Shown here one piece after another: positions 32,784-41,933 of a stretch of 64,000 nt of DNA. The stretch comes from DATFTE01 sp963802575. Its GTDB lineage: Bacteria; Acidobacteriota; Terriglobia; Terriglobales; Acidobacteriaceae. The DNA is taken from NCBI GenBank assembly GCA_963802575.1, contig CAWDJF010000004.1, positions 841,560 to 905,559 on the forward strand, in the 5' to 3' direction. The translations under genes and the position numbers were made by a program. The notes beneath the pieces are model-generated. The model made no database searches. It saw only the letters and a list, made by a program, of their open reading frames with translations, and was not told where the DNA came from. Position 1 is the stretch's first letter. Each line of letters opens with the position of its first letter.

Positions 32784-34211
32784 TTACAAGTCGATAATAG
32801 GTTTGAACAGCGATTTCATGGTCACCAGATTTTTGCCTTCAATTTCCTCAACATAAGGTACTTGGCTATCATCGAAGCCAAACCAACGATAGAGTTCGGC
32901 GCGCAGAACGAAAGCCATTCGCTCCGGTGTTTCGTCGAAAGGGACTGATACGTACAGTGCAGCGCTCGATGCTGGAGCCTCCTTGTCCGTGCTTGCGCTA
33001 TGCATGATGTTTGGACGAGCTTCCAGTGAACTGAGGATCGGGAATTTGCCGTCCCGCTCCATATCAGCGAGGCCGATACAGAGTCTCAATTCTTTGGGTT
33101 TGGGCTCGGCGAACGAATAGATTTCTTTCACATACAGCGCGAACGTGTACGTGACTTCGGCTAGGACGAACGAGTTAATTCTGATTGGCTGACCGGGTCG
33201 AGGGGCCACATTCCATCCAATGAAGTCTTCATCACCAAGAACTATTACGATCAGCTCGCCGTCAACTGAGAGCTGTATCAACTTGTATCCTTGAATCATA
33301 ATCCTTCGAATGGAGGCGCGAATTATCTCCGAAGGCTTATGGAGCGCAAAATCGAATCCAGAATCGCGCAGCTCCGGAGGGTTTTCTAGCGCTTTCACAA
33401 GGGGGTCTTCTCTCGACGAAAAAAGTGAGGGGAACGAAGCTGGCTGTTCGGGTGCCGCAATAAGCCAGAGCCGAGGACGGTCGCTTATTGCGCCTTCGAC
33501 GCTAGCTCTTTGGAGATTTTCCTTGAGCTTCTTAGTCCGCTCCTCTCGAGAAGTAACCTCGCTAATTTGCGCTTGACGCAAGACTGCTGTCTCCAATTTC
33601 TCCAACCGCGTCTCAACACCTTGCTGAAACGATTGGTAGTTTTCAAATGTCAATCCCAGGTGCAGCAACTGCTGGAGACGCTGAACTACGACGGGTAAGC
33701 TGCGACTATCGAACCGCTCCGCATATCCAAACAAGATGCGTCGCTCCCTGCGTGCAATGCTATCCGTGGTTTTCACTATAAGAAATGGTTTGTCTAGCGC
33801 GAGCGAAGGAGAAATCTCCAAGACAACAATTCCCCTCTCGGGGTCGGTGTGAGTTTCGATAAAGCGCACACGAAGCGAATTGATAGACGGATAGATCCAG
33901 TCTCTCGCGACGTCGAGGTACTGTTCATCTCGCACGAGGCGCCTAGGAATCGGCCTTAGTTCTTGGGCGACGTCCGCCGGATGGTCGGGAATCCTGCCAG
34001 TCTTCACGCCAAGAACAATGAAACCTCCAGTCGTATTCGCAAACGTTGTCAGGTCTTTGGCGAGTTCAGTCTTCTGCTGATCATCCTCCAAACGATATGG
34101 TTCGCCCTTGAACTCGATGATTTCGTTCTCGGAGGCATCTACGAATTCCTCGATGGCCTTACGAGAGAGGATGTCTTCTATCGCCTCTAATGTGAGCTGT
34201 TTCGGTAACAT
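32784..34211 (-). CDS. AlbA_2/Schlafen-type putative DNA-binding protein
   Basis: A protein of about 475 residues. The N-terminal 160 residues match the AlbA_2 (Schlafen) domain: ENEIIEFKGEPYRLEDDQQK, then LTTFANTTGGFIVLGVKTG, with the E-x-x-x-E/F-K and FANTxGG motifs. A central coiled coil (GVETRLEKLETAVLRQ) follows, and then about 250 residues of unrecognised mixed fold. AlbA_2 proteins are often regulators or defence-associated factors. I chose ATG 34211 (MLPKQLTLEAIED); the 38-residue extension reads like non-coding sequence. It is convergent with fic and lies in the same lower-GC block, so a mobile origin is likely. Confidence 0.8.
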   Translation of the reverse strand: MLPKQLTLEAIEDILSRKAIEEFVDASENEIIEFKGEPYRLEDDQQKTELAKDLTTFANTTGGFIVLGVKTGRIPDHPADVAQELRPIPRRLVRDEQYLDVARDWIYPSINSLRVRFIETHTDPERGIVVLEISPSLALDKPFLIVKTTDSIARRERRILFGYAERFDSRSLPVVVQRLQQLLHLGLTFENYQSFQQGVETRLEKLETAVLRQAQISEVTSREERTKKLKENLQRASVEGAISDRPRLWLIAAPEQPASFPSLFSSREDPLVKALENPPELRDSGFDFALHKPSEIIRASIRRIMIQGYKLIQLSVDGELIVIVLGDEDFIGWNVAPRPGQPIRINSFVLAEVTYTFALYVKEIYSFAEPKPKELRLCIGLADMERDGKFPILSSLEARPNIMHSASTDKEAPASSAALYVSVPFDETPERMAFVLRAELYRWFGFDDSQVPYVEEIEGKNLVTMKSLFKPIIDL

Positions 34212-34468
34212 GCGTTCACGGTGGTAAGGAGTATACCTTGGGCCTCCCACTAAGCACCCCCCGAACCTGTTGGTGGGGCGTATCTGCACTAGCCCCAGCG
34301 GACTAAGAGGGCTCCTCTCTCCCACTCATTACTATTCAGATTCCCCCGCTCACAAGCACCACACCTCCCACTTTTTTGCGAAACTCATAAGTACACACTC
34401 GCGCACCGAGAAATGTCAGACCGTCCACTCCACCTATTGCCGATCTTGATTCGTCCCCATGGTTCGAC

Positions 34469-34500
34469 AAAAAAATAACGGGACGGCCAAAACCGTCCCG
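34469..34500 (-). terminator. terminator of the parAB transcript
   Basis: On the minus strand CGGGACGG-TTTTGG-CCGTCCCG followed by TTATTTTTTT, 50 bases after the parB stop. Confidence 0.85.
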
Positions 34501-34509
34501 AAGGTCTTA

Positions 34510-34556
34510 ACTGGGTACTAGGTACTAGGTACTAGGTACTGGGTACTGGCTACTTC
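34510..34556. repeat. GGTACTA/GGTACTG tandem heptads
   Basis: At least five consecutive 7-base units GGTACTA or GGTACTG, overlapping the parB stop region. The same unit occurs at 11603-11627, 29366-29397 and 35700-35716. Confidence 0.8.
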
Positions 34557-35560
34557 CCCTTCAGCATCGTAACCACCCGATCAAAGTCTTCCAGGCTTGC
34601 GTACTCGATCGTGATCTTCCCTTTCCCCCGGCGGTCGCGGATGCGTACTCGCATTCCCAGCACCTGCTCCATTTGCCGCTGCGCCGCCCTCACATTCGGA
34701 TCCACCCATCGCGCCTTGCCTCCCTGCTCGTCTTTCTGTCTTTGCAGGGGCATGTTCAGGTCCATCACCAGAGCTTCCAGTTGCTCCACCGACAGGTTCT
34801 CTTTCACTGCCTTGTCCGCCAACTTCTCGGCGTAAGACGGCTCGAGCAGATTCAGCAACACCCGCGCATGACTGAACTCCAGTTCGTCTCGCTGCAAATG
34901 AAACTGCACGCTCTCCGGCAGCCGCGCCAGCCGCATGTAGTTCGAAATCGTCTCCCGCGAAACTCCCACTCGCTTGCCAATCTGCTCTTGCGTCAATTGA
35001 AATTGCTGGCTCAGCATCACGAACGCCCTGGCCTGGTCCATGCAATTCAAATCCTGCCGTTGCAGATTCTCGACCACGGTCATCTCCGCGGCCTGCTGAT
35101 CCGACACCGGGCGCAGAATCGCCGGCACCGTCTCTTTCTTCGCCAGCTTCGACGCTCGCCACCGCCGCTCGCCCGTGATGAGCACATACCGCCCGTCTTT
35201 GCCCGGACGTACCGTGATCGGCTGAATCACTCCGTTCGCCTGGATTGACTCTGCCAGTTCTCCGAGTGAGTTCCCGCCTTCCTCACTCTCATAGTCCGCA
35301 GTCATCCGCCGCGTCTGGTAAGGATTCGGATCGATCTTCTCGACCGAAATCTGCAAGACTGCTTCTCCATGCGCCCGCGGAGCCTGCGCCGAAATCTGGT
35401 CGATCACGATGCTGTTCGGCCCAGCCGCTGGCGCCCCCGGCAAGGGACGCGGCCCCCCCGGCAAAAGCGATTCCAACCCCCGCCCCAGAGCCTTGCGCTT
35501 GTCAGTACCCGCCGCTGGTTTCTCTTCAGTAGTGCCAGTCTTCTCAACGGTAGTAGTCAT
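34550..35560 (-). CDS. parB: chromosome-partitioning protein ParB
   Basis: A 336-residue CTP-dependent DNA clamp that loads at parS and nucleates the partition complex. The sequence has the N-terminal ParA-contact region RKALGRGLESLLPG, the ParB/Srx core with ISVEKIDPNPYQTR and GERRWRASKLA (the GERR part of the CTP-binding motif), a central helix-turn-helix (LTQEQIGKRVGVSRETISNY) and a C-terminal dimerisation domain. It has an Ala/Pro-rich linker near residue 40. It follows parA by 153 bases, and four parS sites lie upstream of parA, completing the locus. The length is slightly above average because of the linker. Confidence 0.96.
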   Translation of the reverse strand: MTTTVEKTGTTEEKPAAGTDKRKALGRGLESLLPGGPRPLPGAPAAGPNSIVIDQISAQAPRAHGEAVLQISVEKIDPNPYQTRRMTADYESEEGGNSLGELAESIQANGVIQPITVRPGKDGRYVLITGERRWRASKLAKKETVPAILRPVSDQQAAEMTVVENLQRQDLNCMDQARAFVMLSQQFQLTQEQIGKRVGVSRETISNYMRLARLPESVQFHLQRDELEFSHARVLLNLLEPSYAEKLADKAVKENLSVEQLEALVMDLNMPLQRQKDEQGGKARWVDPNVRAAQRQMEQVLGMRVRIRDRRGKGKITIEYASLEDFDRVVTMLKGK

Positions 35561-35713
35561 GATTTCTTAGCGTCCTTTGCGAGTCCTTGGCGACTTTTGC
35601 GTTCAAGATCTCTTGACTTTCCAACCCAAGCTCCAGGAGATACATCGACAATAATCAATCTAATACATTGACGACAATCGATCTATATTCTTGCCTTCTC
35701 TGGGTACTGGGTA

Positions 35714-36622
35714 CTAAGTTCGGTTCGTAATATTCATCGTGATCAACTTGTTCCGTTCCTTCCACCGCTTCCATCGCGGCGCGTTGACCACTTGCTTCTC
35801 TTCCGCCTCGGCTGGCGCAGCCGCTTCTTCGATGACTTCGCTCCTCACCGCCAGCTCCGGCATGTCCCGTTCGATGATCTCTTTCGCCAGCTGGATATAA
35901 CTCTCCGCCCCACGCGAGCGCACGTCATACATCAACGCCGCCTTGCCATGACTCGGCGCCTCAGCCAGCCGAACATTCCGCGGGATCGTCGTCTTCAAAA
36001 GCTTGTCGCCGAAGTAGCGCTTCAGTTCCGCCGTGACTTGCTGTGCCAGGTTGGTGCGATCGTCGTACATGGTCATCACCACGCCCTCGATCCCGAGCGT
36101 CGGATTCAAAGAGGCGCGTATGCGCTCAATCGTATCGAGCAGCTCAGACACTCCCTCAAGCGCAAAGTATTCCGCCTGCATGGGAATCAACACTGCATCG
36201 GCCGCAACCAGCGCATTGAGCGTCAGCAGATCGAGCGCAGGAGGACAATCCAGCACGATGAACTGGAAGCGATCGCGTATAGGCGCGAGCGCGTCGCGCA
36301 GACGAAATTCGCGTCTCTCCTGATCGATCAGCTCGATGTTGGCGCCGATCATGTTCTTGTGCGCCGGCACAATCCAAAGCTGCTCGAGTTCAGTGGGCTT
36401 GATGGCTTCTTGTGGAGTGGCTGCGCCCATCAAGAGATGGTAGGTGCTTATGCGTTCAGGATCTTTGACCAAGCCCAGGCCGCTCGAGGCATTCGATTGC
36501 GGATCGCAATCGATGAGCAGAGTGTTCACCTCTGCTGCGGCAAAGGACGAGGCCAGATTGATGGCAGTCGTAGTTTTACCCACGCCGCCCTTCTGGTTGG
36601 CAACCGCGATGACGCGTCCCAT
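35714..36622 (-). CDS. parA: chromosome-partitioning ATPase ParA (Soj)
   Basis: A 302-residue Walker-type ATPase that drives segregation with ParB. The deviant Walker A KGGVGKTTTAINLA is at residues 10-23, with further motifs DCDPQSNASSGLG and FIVLDCPPALDLLTLNAL. The C-terminal 45 residues are an extra basic/acidic tail (EEAAAPAEAEEKQ ... KRWKERNK) not found in minimal Soj proteins. The start MGRVIAVANQ is canonical. parB lies downstream on the same strand, and the 355 bases upstream contain four parS sites before rsmG. Confidence 0.96.
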   Translation of the reverse strand: MGRVIAVANQKGGVGKTTTAINLASSFAAAEVNTLLIDCDPQSNASSGLGLVKDPERISTYHLLMGAATPQEAIKPTELEQLWIVPAHKNMIGANIELIDQERREFRLRDALAPIRDRFQFIVLDCPPALDLLTLNALVAADAVLIPMQAEYFALEGVSELLDTIERIRASLNPTLGIEGVVMTMYDDRTNLAQQVTAELKRYFGDKLLKTTIPRNVRLAEAPSHGKAALMYDVRSRGAESYIQLAKEIIERDMPELAVRSEVIEEAAAPAEAEEKQVVNAPRWKRWKERNKLITMNITNRT

Positions 36623-36766
36623 TGGATTTTTTGGAGATCGAGAGCAAACGCAGAATAGTCCGAATCAATCCGCGATTGCAATGACAGATTTAGGTGCAAA
36701 GGAATGATTGGGGCATACGGTTCAAGAGAAAGCCTCTCCAAGGGAATCGAAAGCAATTTTGCACAG

Positions 36767-36782
36767 TGTTCCATGTGGAACA
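36767..36782. other. parS site 1
   Basis: TGTTCCATGTGGAACA, a 16-bp palindrome of the ParB-binding type (consensus TGTTTCACGTGAAACA), with a T for C at the centre. Confidence 0.85.
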
Positions 36783-36801
36783 CATCGTCGATTTGCACAA
36801 G

Positions 36802-36817
36802 TGTTCCATGTGGAACG
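36802..36817. other. parS site 2
   Basis: TGTTCCATGTGGAACG, 35 bp after site 1. The last base departs from the palindrome. Confidence 0.8.
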
Positions 36818-36836
36818 TTTCTGCAAAATGACACTA

Positions 36837-36852
36837 TGTTCCACGTGGAACA
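36837..36852. other. parS site 3
   Basis: TGTTCCACGTGGAACA, a perfect palindrome 35 bp after site 2. Confidence 0.92.
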
Positions 36853-36879
36853 TAGTGCACTTCTTGCAAATCAACGTAA

Positions 36880-36895
36880 TGTTCCACGTGGAACA
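36880..36895. other. parS site 4
   Basis: TGTTCCACGTGGAACA, a perfect palindrome 43 bp after site 3. Confidence 0.92.
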
Positions 36896-36977
36896 TCTGT
36901 GGAAAACTTTTGATTTCCCACTTACATTCTTCCAGAGACCGTAAGAATGTGTTGAAGAACCTCGAATGTGCTCCTAA

Positions 36978-37640
36978 CTAGCAAGTTCCTTCCACTTTTA
37001 CACTTTTGGTTCTGCCAGGAAGCGTCCCGATCAATAGAATTCGAGATTGCGAGAGCGGCAGGTTGACGGGTTGCTTCCAATTGAGAGCCGGGAGGAGTTG
37101 AGGGGATAGGCGCGCCTGGGGCGCACCGACCAGCAGGGCGAGAGTGCCGTGCGGACGGAGGAGCCGGGCGGCTTCGGGGAGAGCGTCTTCGAAGCGCTCC
37201 ACTGCGCGAAGCGTGACAAGATCGGCGGAGGCGGCGGGGAAGTCGGCGGCGCGTCCGTTGAAGACTTCGACGTCGGAGAGCTGGAGAGCGCGGATCACCT
37301 CGCGTAAGAACGTGGCCTTCTTATGGTTCGATTCGATCAAGGTGAGATGGATGTCGGGGGCGTGGACCTTGATGGGGAGACCGGGGAAGCCGGCGCCTGA
37401 GCCGACGTCTGCCGCGGTCGCGGGTCGCCGGTCGCCGGCGAACAGGTGATAGGCGGCGAAGAGGGATTCACCGAAATGTCGTGACACGATATGTTCTTCA
37501 TCGCGCACCGCGGTCAGGTTGATACGGGCGTTCCAGTGGAGTAATAGATCGATGTAGATCGATATATTATTCAGTTGTGTTTCGGTGAGCGGTTCGGGGA
37601 GAAATGGGGTCAGGAGTTTTTGGATGCGAGCCTGGTCCAT
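36978..37640 (-). CDS. rsmG: 16S rRNA (guanine527-N7)-methyltransferase RsmG (GidB)
   Basis: A protein of about 220 residues that methylates G527 (E. coli numbering) of 16S rRNA using S-adenosylmethionine. The SAM-binding loop is DVGSGAGFPGLPI; family blocks include WNARINLTAVRDEE, HFGESLF and VTLRAVERFEDALPEAARLL. The start ATG 37640 (MDQARIQKLL) gives normal length; the extra 22 residues of the open frame are rejected. Position just upstream of parA with parS sites between is the classical origin-proximal order rsmG-parA-parB. dnaA, mnmG and mnmE are not in the window. Confidence 0.95.
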   Translation of the reverse strand: MDQARIQKLLTPFLPEPLTETQLNNISIYIDLLLHWNARINLTAVRDEEHIVSRHFGESLFAAYHLFAGDRRPATAADVGSGAGFPGLPIKVHAPDIHLTLIESNHKKATFLREVIRALQLSDVEVFNGRAADFPAASADLVTLRAVERFEDALPEAARLLRPHGTLALLVGAPQARLSPQLLPALNWKQPVNLPLSQSRILLIGTLPGRTKSVKVEGTC

Positions 37641-37694
37641 CGGGAGGATTGTAACCGCGGGTGGGTTTCTTTCGCCCCTTCGAGTTTTGTAGCA

Positions 37695-37736
37695 GGGGAA
37701 TCCCACCTTTGCAAAGTACGCAAAGGTGGGGCACCC
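37695..37736. repeat. GAATCCCACCTTTGC...GCAAAGGTGGGGCACCC element
   Basis: An inverted repeat (CCCACCTTTGC / GCAAAGGTGGG) with conserved flanks. A second copy is at 43127-43167. This copy lies between rsmG and the clpB stop. Confidence 0.75.
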
Positions 37737-37763
37737 GTCGGTTCGGTGAGTCCGGCAGGTCGC

Positions 37764-40405
37764 TTACTTCTTGGCCTTCGCCGGTTCTTTTTCGCCTATT
37801 CGTTTGCTTACGGCGAACTTCATCTTGCCGGCTTTCTTGTCGGCGTCGGCGATGACGTGGTCTCCGTGGAGAACTTCTCCGTCCAGAATCTTCAGCGCCA
37901 GCGGATCCTGCACCAGTTTCTGGATGGCGCGCTTCAGCGGGCGTGCTCCGAAGTTCGGATCGTATCCTTCGGTGAAGAGCAGTTCTTTGGCGGCGTCGGT
38001 CAGCTCAATCGAAATCTTGCGATCGGCCAGCAGGCGGCGCAGGTCTTCGAGGCGCAGCTCGATGATCTTCACCAACTGGTCTTTGCCCAGAGGGCGGAAG
38101 ACGATGATGTCATCGACGCGGTTCAGGAACTCGGGCTTGAAGTGTCCGTGAAGCGCGTTGACTACTTCCTTGCTCGCGTTCTCGAAATCTTCGGGCGTGC
38201 GAATGTTCTCGGCCAGCAAATAACTGGAGCCGATGTTCGAGGTCATGATGATGACCGTGTTGCGGAAATCGACGGTGCGGCCCTTGCCGTCGGTAAGGCG
38301 GCCGTCGTCCATGATCTGCAACAGGACGTTGAACACATCCGGATGCGCTTTCTCGATTTCATCAAACAGGACAACGGCGTAAGGATGGCGGCGCACCTGT
38401 TCGGTGAGCTGTCCGCCTTCTTCATAGCCGACATATCCCGGAGGTGCGCCGATAAGGCGCGAGACGGCGTGCTTCTCCATGTATTCCGACATGTCGATGC
38501 GGATGAGGGCCTTCTCGTCATCGAACAGAAACTCGGCAAGGGCGCGGGCTAGTTCGGTTTTGCCGACGCCCGTCGGCCCCAAGAAGATGAACGAGCCGAT
38601 GGGGCGCTTGGGATCGCTCAGTCCCGCGCGCGAGCGGCGGATGGCATTGGCTACGCGTTCGAGCGCGGCGTCCTGGCCGACCACGCGGTTGCGCAGTCGG
38701 TCTTCCATGTTAATGAGCTTTTTTACTTCGCCTTCGAGCATCTTGGAGACGGGGATGCCGGTCCATTTGGAGACGATGCGGGCGACGTCTTCTTCGTCGA
38801 CTTCCTCTTTCAACATGCGTTGCGCGCCCTTGCCTTCCATCTTGGCGGTCAACGCTTTCAACTCTTCTTCGGTCTGGCGAATGAGGCCATAGCGAATTTC
38901 GGCGACGCGCTGCAGGTTGCCCTTGCGCTCTTCGGCCTGCTCTTCGGTTTTGAGCTGATCGAGTTTCTCTTTCAGCGGCGCACTTTGGCGATGGCTTCTT
39001 TTTCCTGTTTCCACTTGGCTTTGAGCGCGTTTGACTTCTCGCGAATTTCGGCCAGCTCTTTGTCGATGACGAGCAAGCGGTCGCGCGAGTTGGCGTCATC
39101 TTCTTTCTTCAGCGCCTGCTTTTCGATTTCAAGCTGCGTGGCGCGGCGCTCGAGTTGATCGATGTCGGTAGGCAGGGAATCGATCTGAATGCGCAGAGAA
39201 GCGGCAGCCTCGTCGATCAGATCAATCGCCTTGTCCGGAAGAAAACGGTCGGAGATGTAGCGATGCGATAGCGTTGCTGCTGCGACGATTGCCGAATCTT
39301 TGATGCGCACGCCGTGATGCACTTCGTAACGCTCTTTCAGTCCGCGAAGAATGGCGATGGTGTCTTCGACGTTGGGTTCGCCGACGAAGACGATCTGGAA
39401 GCGGCGTTCGAGGGCTGCATCTTTTTCGATGTACTTGCGATATTCGTTGAGCGTGGTGGCGCCGATGGCGCGCAGCTCTCCACGAGCGAGCGCGGGCTTG
39501 AGCATGTTGGAAGCGTCGATGGCGCCTTCGGAGGCTCCCGCGCCGACCAGCGTATGTAGCTCGTCGATGAAGAGGATGATCTTGCCTTGCGAGTCTTCGA
39601 TTTCTTTTAAGACGGCTTTGAGGCGGTCTTCAAACTCGCCGCGGTATTTCGCTCCGGCCAACATGGAGCCGAGGTCGAGCGAGATGACGCGCTTGTTCTT
39701 GAGAACTTCAGGCACGTCGCCGGAGATAATGCGCTGGGCGAGTCCTTCGACGATAGCGGTCTTGCCGACGCCGGGCTCGCCGATGAGCACAGGATTATTT
39801 TTAGTGCGGCGAGAAAGGACCTGAACGACACGGCGGATTTCTTCGTCACGTCCGATAACGGGGTCGAGCTTGCCGCGGCGGGCCTGCTCGGTTAGATCGC
39901 GGGCATAGCGTTCGAGGGCCTGGTACTTGGCCTCGGGATTCTGATCGGTGATGCGCTGCGAACCGCGGACCGAGGTCAAGGCTTTCAGAATGGCGTCGTA
40001 GGTGGCGCCATGGCGGGCGAGGATCTCCTGGGCGGCGTCGCGCTTGAGGTGCGTCGCAGCAAGCAAAAGGTGCTCGGTGGAGACGTACTCGTCCTTGAAA
40101 TTGTCGGCCTCTTTGAAGGCGCGCTCCAGCAACTGATTCATCGCCGAAGACATGGCGGGCTGGTTGGCGCCTCCGGAAACTTTGGGCAGACGCTCGACTT
40201 CCTTGTTCAGATCGCTGAGCACGGCCTGCGGGCCGATGCCGATTTTTTCGAGGATGGGGGGAACGATGCCTTCCTTGTCTTCGAGGAGAGCGATCAGCAG
40301 GTGAACGGGCTGCAGTTCGGGATTGCCGTTTTCCGACGCGACTTCGTTGGCGCGCTGCACGGCTTCCTGCGCTTTTACGGTGAATTTGTCCCAACGGATG
40401 GGCAT
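37764..40405 (-). CDS. clpB: ATP-dependent disaggregase ClpB, one-base frameshift near 38980
   Basis: A hexameric chaperone that, with DnaK, pulls proteins out of aggregates. The first frame (40405 to about 38980) contains the N-domain, the NBD1 Walker A GEPGVGKT and the start of the coiled-coil middle domain (LKAKWKQEKEAIAKV). The second frame resumes PLKEKLDQLKTEEQAEERKG and carries NBD2 with Walker A GPTGVGKT, Walker B LFDEIEKAHPDV and the C-terminus. Together they make about 880 residues, a normal ClpB. One missing base in the GCGGCGC run inside the middle domain explains the break; a true loss of clpB is possible but less likely given the intact flanks. Confidence 0.92.
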
Positions 40406-40423
40406 GGGGTACTCCTAAAGATT

Positions 40424-40484
40424 TTGTAATCTGGTAATCGGGTAATTTGGTGATTTACGATTGCCCGATTACAGGATTGCAAAA
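40424..40484. repeat. GGTAATC/GGTAATT repeat, inverted partner at 41007-41045
   Basis: Units TGGTAATCGGGTAATTTGG and CGATTGCCCGATTACAGGAT. An inverted counterpart AAATTACCAATTTACCCGAT lies at 41007 onward, so the two flank the small membrane gene at 40491. Confidence 0.55.
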
Positions 40485-40490
40485 CAATGT

Positions 40491-40802
40491 TTAGTGTCGA
40501 AAAGCATTCGCCAGCAATTTGCCACCGAACGCGATCCAGGGAAGTGCTAGGACGAACATGAATACTCTGAACCAGACCGGAGCTGGTTCGGAGAAGCCGA
40601 AATACAAGAGTGCAAACCCGGGGCTCAACCACAGTAGCGCAAATAAACCCAAACCTATTCGCTGAACGAGGGTGGCGTTGGGCGAACCCTTCCAAAGAAA
40701 TCCGTCCAACGTGATGCCATTCCTCAGGGTATCGAGCCAGAGAGTATTCTTCTGCCTGTCTTCAAGTTCGCGCATCGGCCTCGATCGTTTTGATGTTGTC
40801 AT
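40491..40802 (-). CDS. small membrane protein, two spans
   Basis: A 103-residue protein with two hydrophobic spans, RIGLGLFALLWLSPGFALLY and WFRVFMFVLALPWIAFGG, and a charged N-terminus (ELEDRQKNTLWLDTLRNGIT). No family is recognised. An internal ATG at 40775 (MRELEDRQKN) is an alternative start. It lies 86 bases upstream of clpB on the same strand and is flanked by an inverted pair of repeats, so it could be a mobile or recently inserted small gene, though nothing else supports that. Confidence 0.6.
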   Translation of the reverse strand: MTTSKRSRPMRELEDRQKNTLWLDTLRNGITLDGFLWKGSPNATLVQRIGLGLFALLWLSPGFALLYFGFSEPAPVWFRVFMFVLALPWIAFGGKLLANAFRH

Positions 40803-40859
40803 GTGGCCGCAAGCGCAGGAAATTCGTGCGGCTTTATTATGCGCCAGAGTCGGTTGCCG

Positions 40860-41135
40860 CTCGCTGCAATGTTTCTTTCGCCCCTTCGGGGCTGGATTGG
40901 TTTTTCATTTGGCACCCACGGCTTGCGCCGTGGGCTTTATTCTTGCGCCGCTTCGCGGCTGGCCGGTCCGCTTCCTTTTAGAGTTGCGACGACTGCGGTT
41001 GGCTTCTTAAATTACCAATTTACCCGATTGCAAAATTGCAAAATGAAGGGAGGCGGTCACCTCTGCCGCCTCCCCGGCCCTCGTCGCTTCGCGACATCGG
41101 GGGCGGACGAAGGCGTCCGCCCCACACAAGCCACT
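40860..41135. repeat. cluster of palindromic elements, no gene
   Basis: Several short palindromes in a row: CGCCCCTTCGGGGCTGG, CCCACGGCTTGCGCCGTGGG, GCCGCTTCGCGGCTGGC, then GTCGCTTCGCGACATCGGGG and GGCGGACGAAGGCGTCCGCC. No open frame with coding character is seen between the small membrane gene and hsp20. Confidence 0.65.
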
Positions 41136-41151
41136 CCCGCTTGAGTCGTTC

Positions 41152-41643
41152 TTATGCGGCTTTGCTGGGGGCTTTGCTTTCCACGGTCTTGTCCGAGCCG
41201 ACGTTAACCTTGATCTGCTTGGGCTTAGCTTCGGCCTTCTTGGGCAGAGTGATCTTCAACACGCCCTTCGAGTAGTCGGCGGTGACTTTCTCCGCGTCGA
41301 CGGTCTGGGGCAGAGTGAACGAGCGGGTGAAACTTCCGTAGCTCGATTCCACGCGACGGAAGTTCTCTTCTTTCTCTTCTTTTTCGAACTTTCGTTCGCC
41401 GTGCACGGTAAGCGTGTTGTTCTCGATGCGGATATCGATATCTTTCTCGTCGATTCCGGGTACCTGGACTTTCAAAGTCACGTTGTGCTCGTCTTCGTAA
41501 ACGTCGACTGCGGGCGCGAAAGCGCTGGTGGCCAGGGCTTCATCGCGGCCTTCGGAGCCATAGGAATCACGGAAAAGGCGATTCAGGCGGTCTTGAACGG
41601 TGGTGAACTCACGGAAAGGATCCCAACGGGTGATGACGGTCAT
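41152..41643 (-). CDS. Hsp20/alpha-crystallin-family small heat-shock protein
   Basis: An ATP-independent holdase of about 163 residues. The N-terminal WDPFREFTTVQDRLNRLF is typical of class A bacterial sHsps. The alpha-crystallin domain runs from about 45 to 140 with VDVYEDEHNVTLKVQVPGID, YGSFTRSFTLP and the A-x-x-x-n-G-V-L motif (YSKGVLKITLPK). The C-terminal IKV is the IxI/V anchor. The ATG at 41643 follows AGGAGG by 9 bases. A near-consensus promoter with an A/T-rich upstream stretch is present at 41718-41746; no CIRCE element is seen. Confidence 0.95.
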   Translation of the reverse strand: MTVITRWDPFREFTTVQDRLNRLFRDSYGSEGRDEALATSAFAPAVDVYEDEHNVTLKVQVPGIDEKDIDIRIENNTLTVHGERKFEKEEKEENFRRVESSYGSFTRSFTLPQTVDAEKVTADYSKGVLKITLPKKAEAKPKQIKVNVGSDKTVESKAPSKAA

Positions 41644-41717
41644 GTGCAACTTCCTCCTCTGAAATTTTGGCTTTACCGCTCCATTAGATCATTGGATGAG
41701 CGATCAGCTCGAATAGA

Positions 41718-41746
41718 AGCATAAAATATGAGTGTATTATTGTCAA
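41718..41746 (-). promoter_or_regulatory. strong promoter of hsp20
   Basis: On the minus strand TTGACA (41746-41741), exactly 17 bases, TATGCT (41723-41718). An A/T-rich block upstream (41747-41790) may act as an UP element. The predicted leader is about 70 nt. Confidence 0.75.
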
Positions 41747-41847
41747 ATGACAAATAAATCTATTGTTATAAATAGTTTAGCTGGTATATTACGCGTTCTC
41801 ATCGAACAAGGCAGACACGGGGTCTCTCGACTGCGTAGATGCGCGCG

Positions 41848-41933
41848 TCGCTTGCATCTTCTCCGCTCGAGATGACAGCGAGGGGTGCTCTCCATGGACG
41901 GTTTTCGCGGGCGAGGGCGCCCGCGCCACATTT
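41848..41933. repeat. GTCATC-family element plus REP-like palindrome
   Basis: An inverted GTCATCTCGAGCGGAGAAG element (41848-41880) followed by TTCGCGGGCGAGGGCGCC... (41904-41933) that touches the rlmI-type gene stop. Confidence 0.65.

Noticed and set aside
32105..34211. The Fic and AlbA genes as one operon
   Set aside because: They are convergent, so they cannot share a transcript; only co-location in a lower-GC block is supported.
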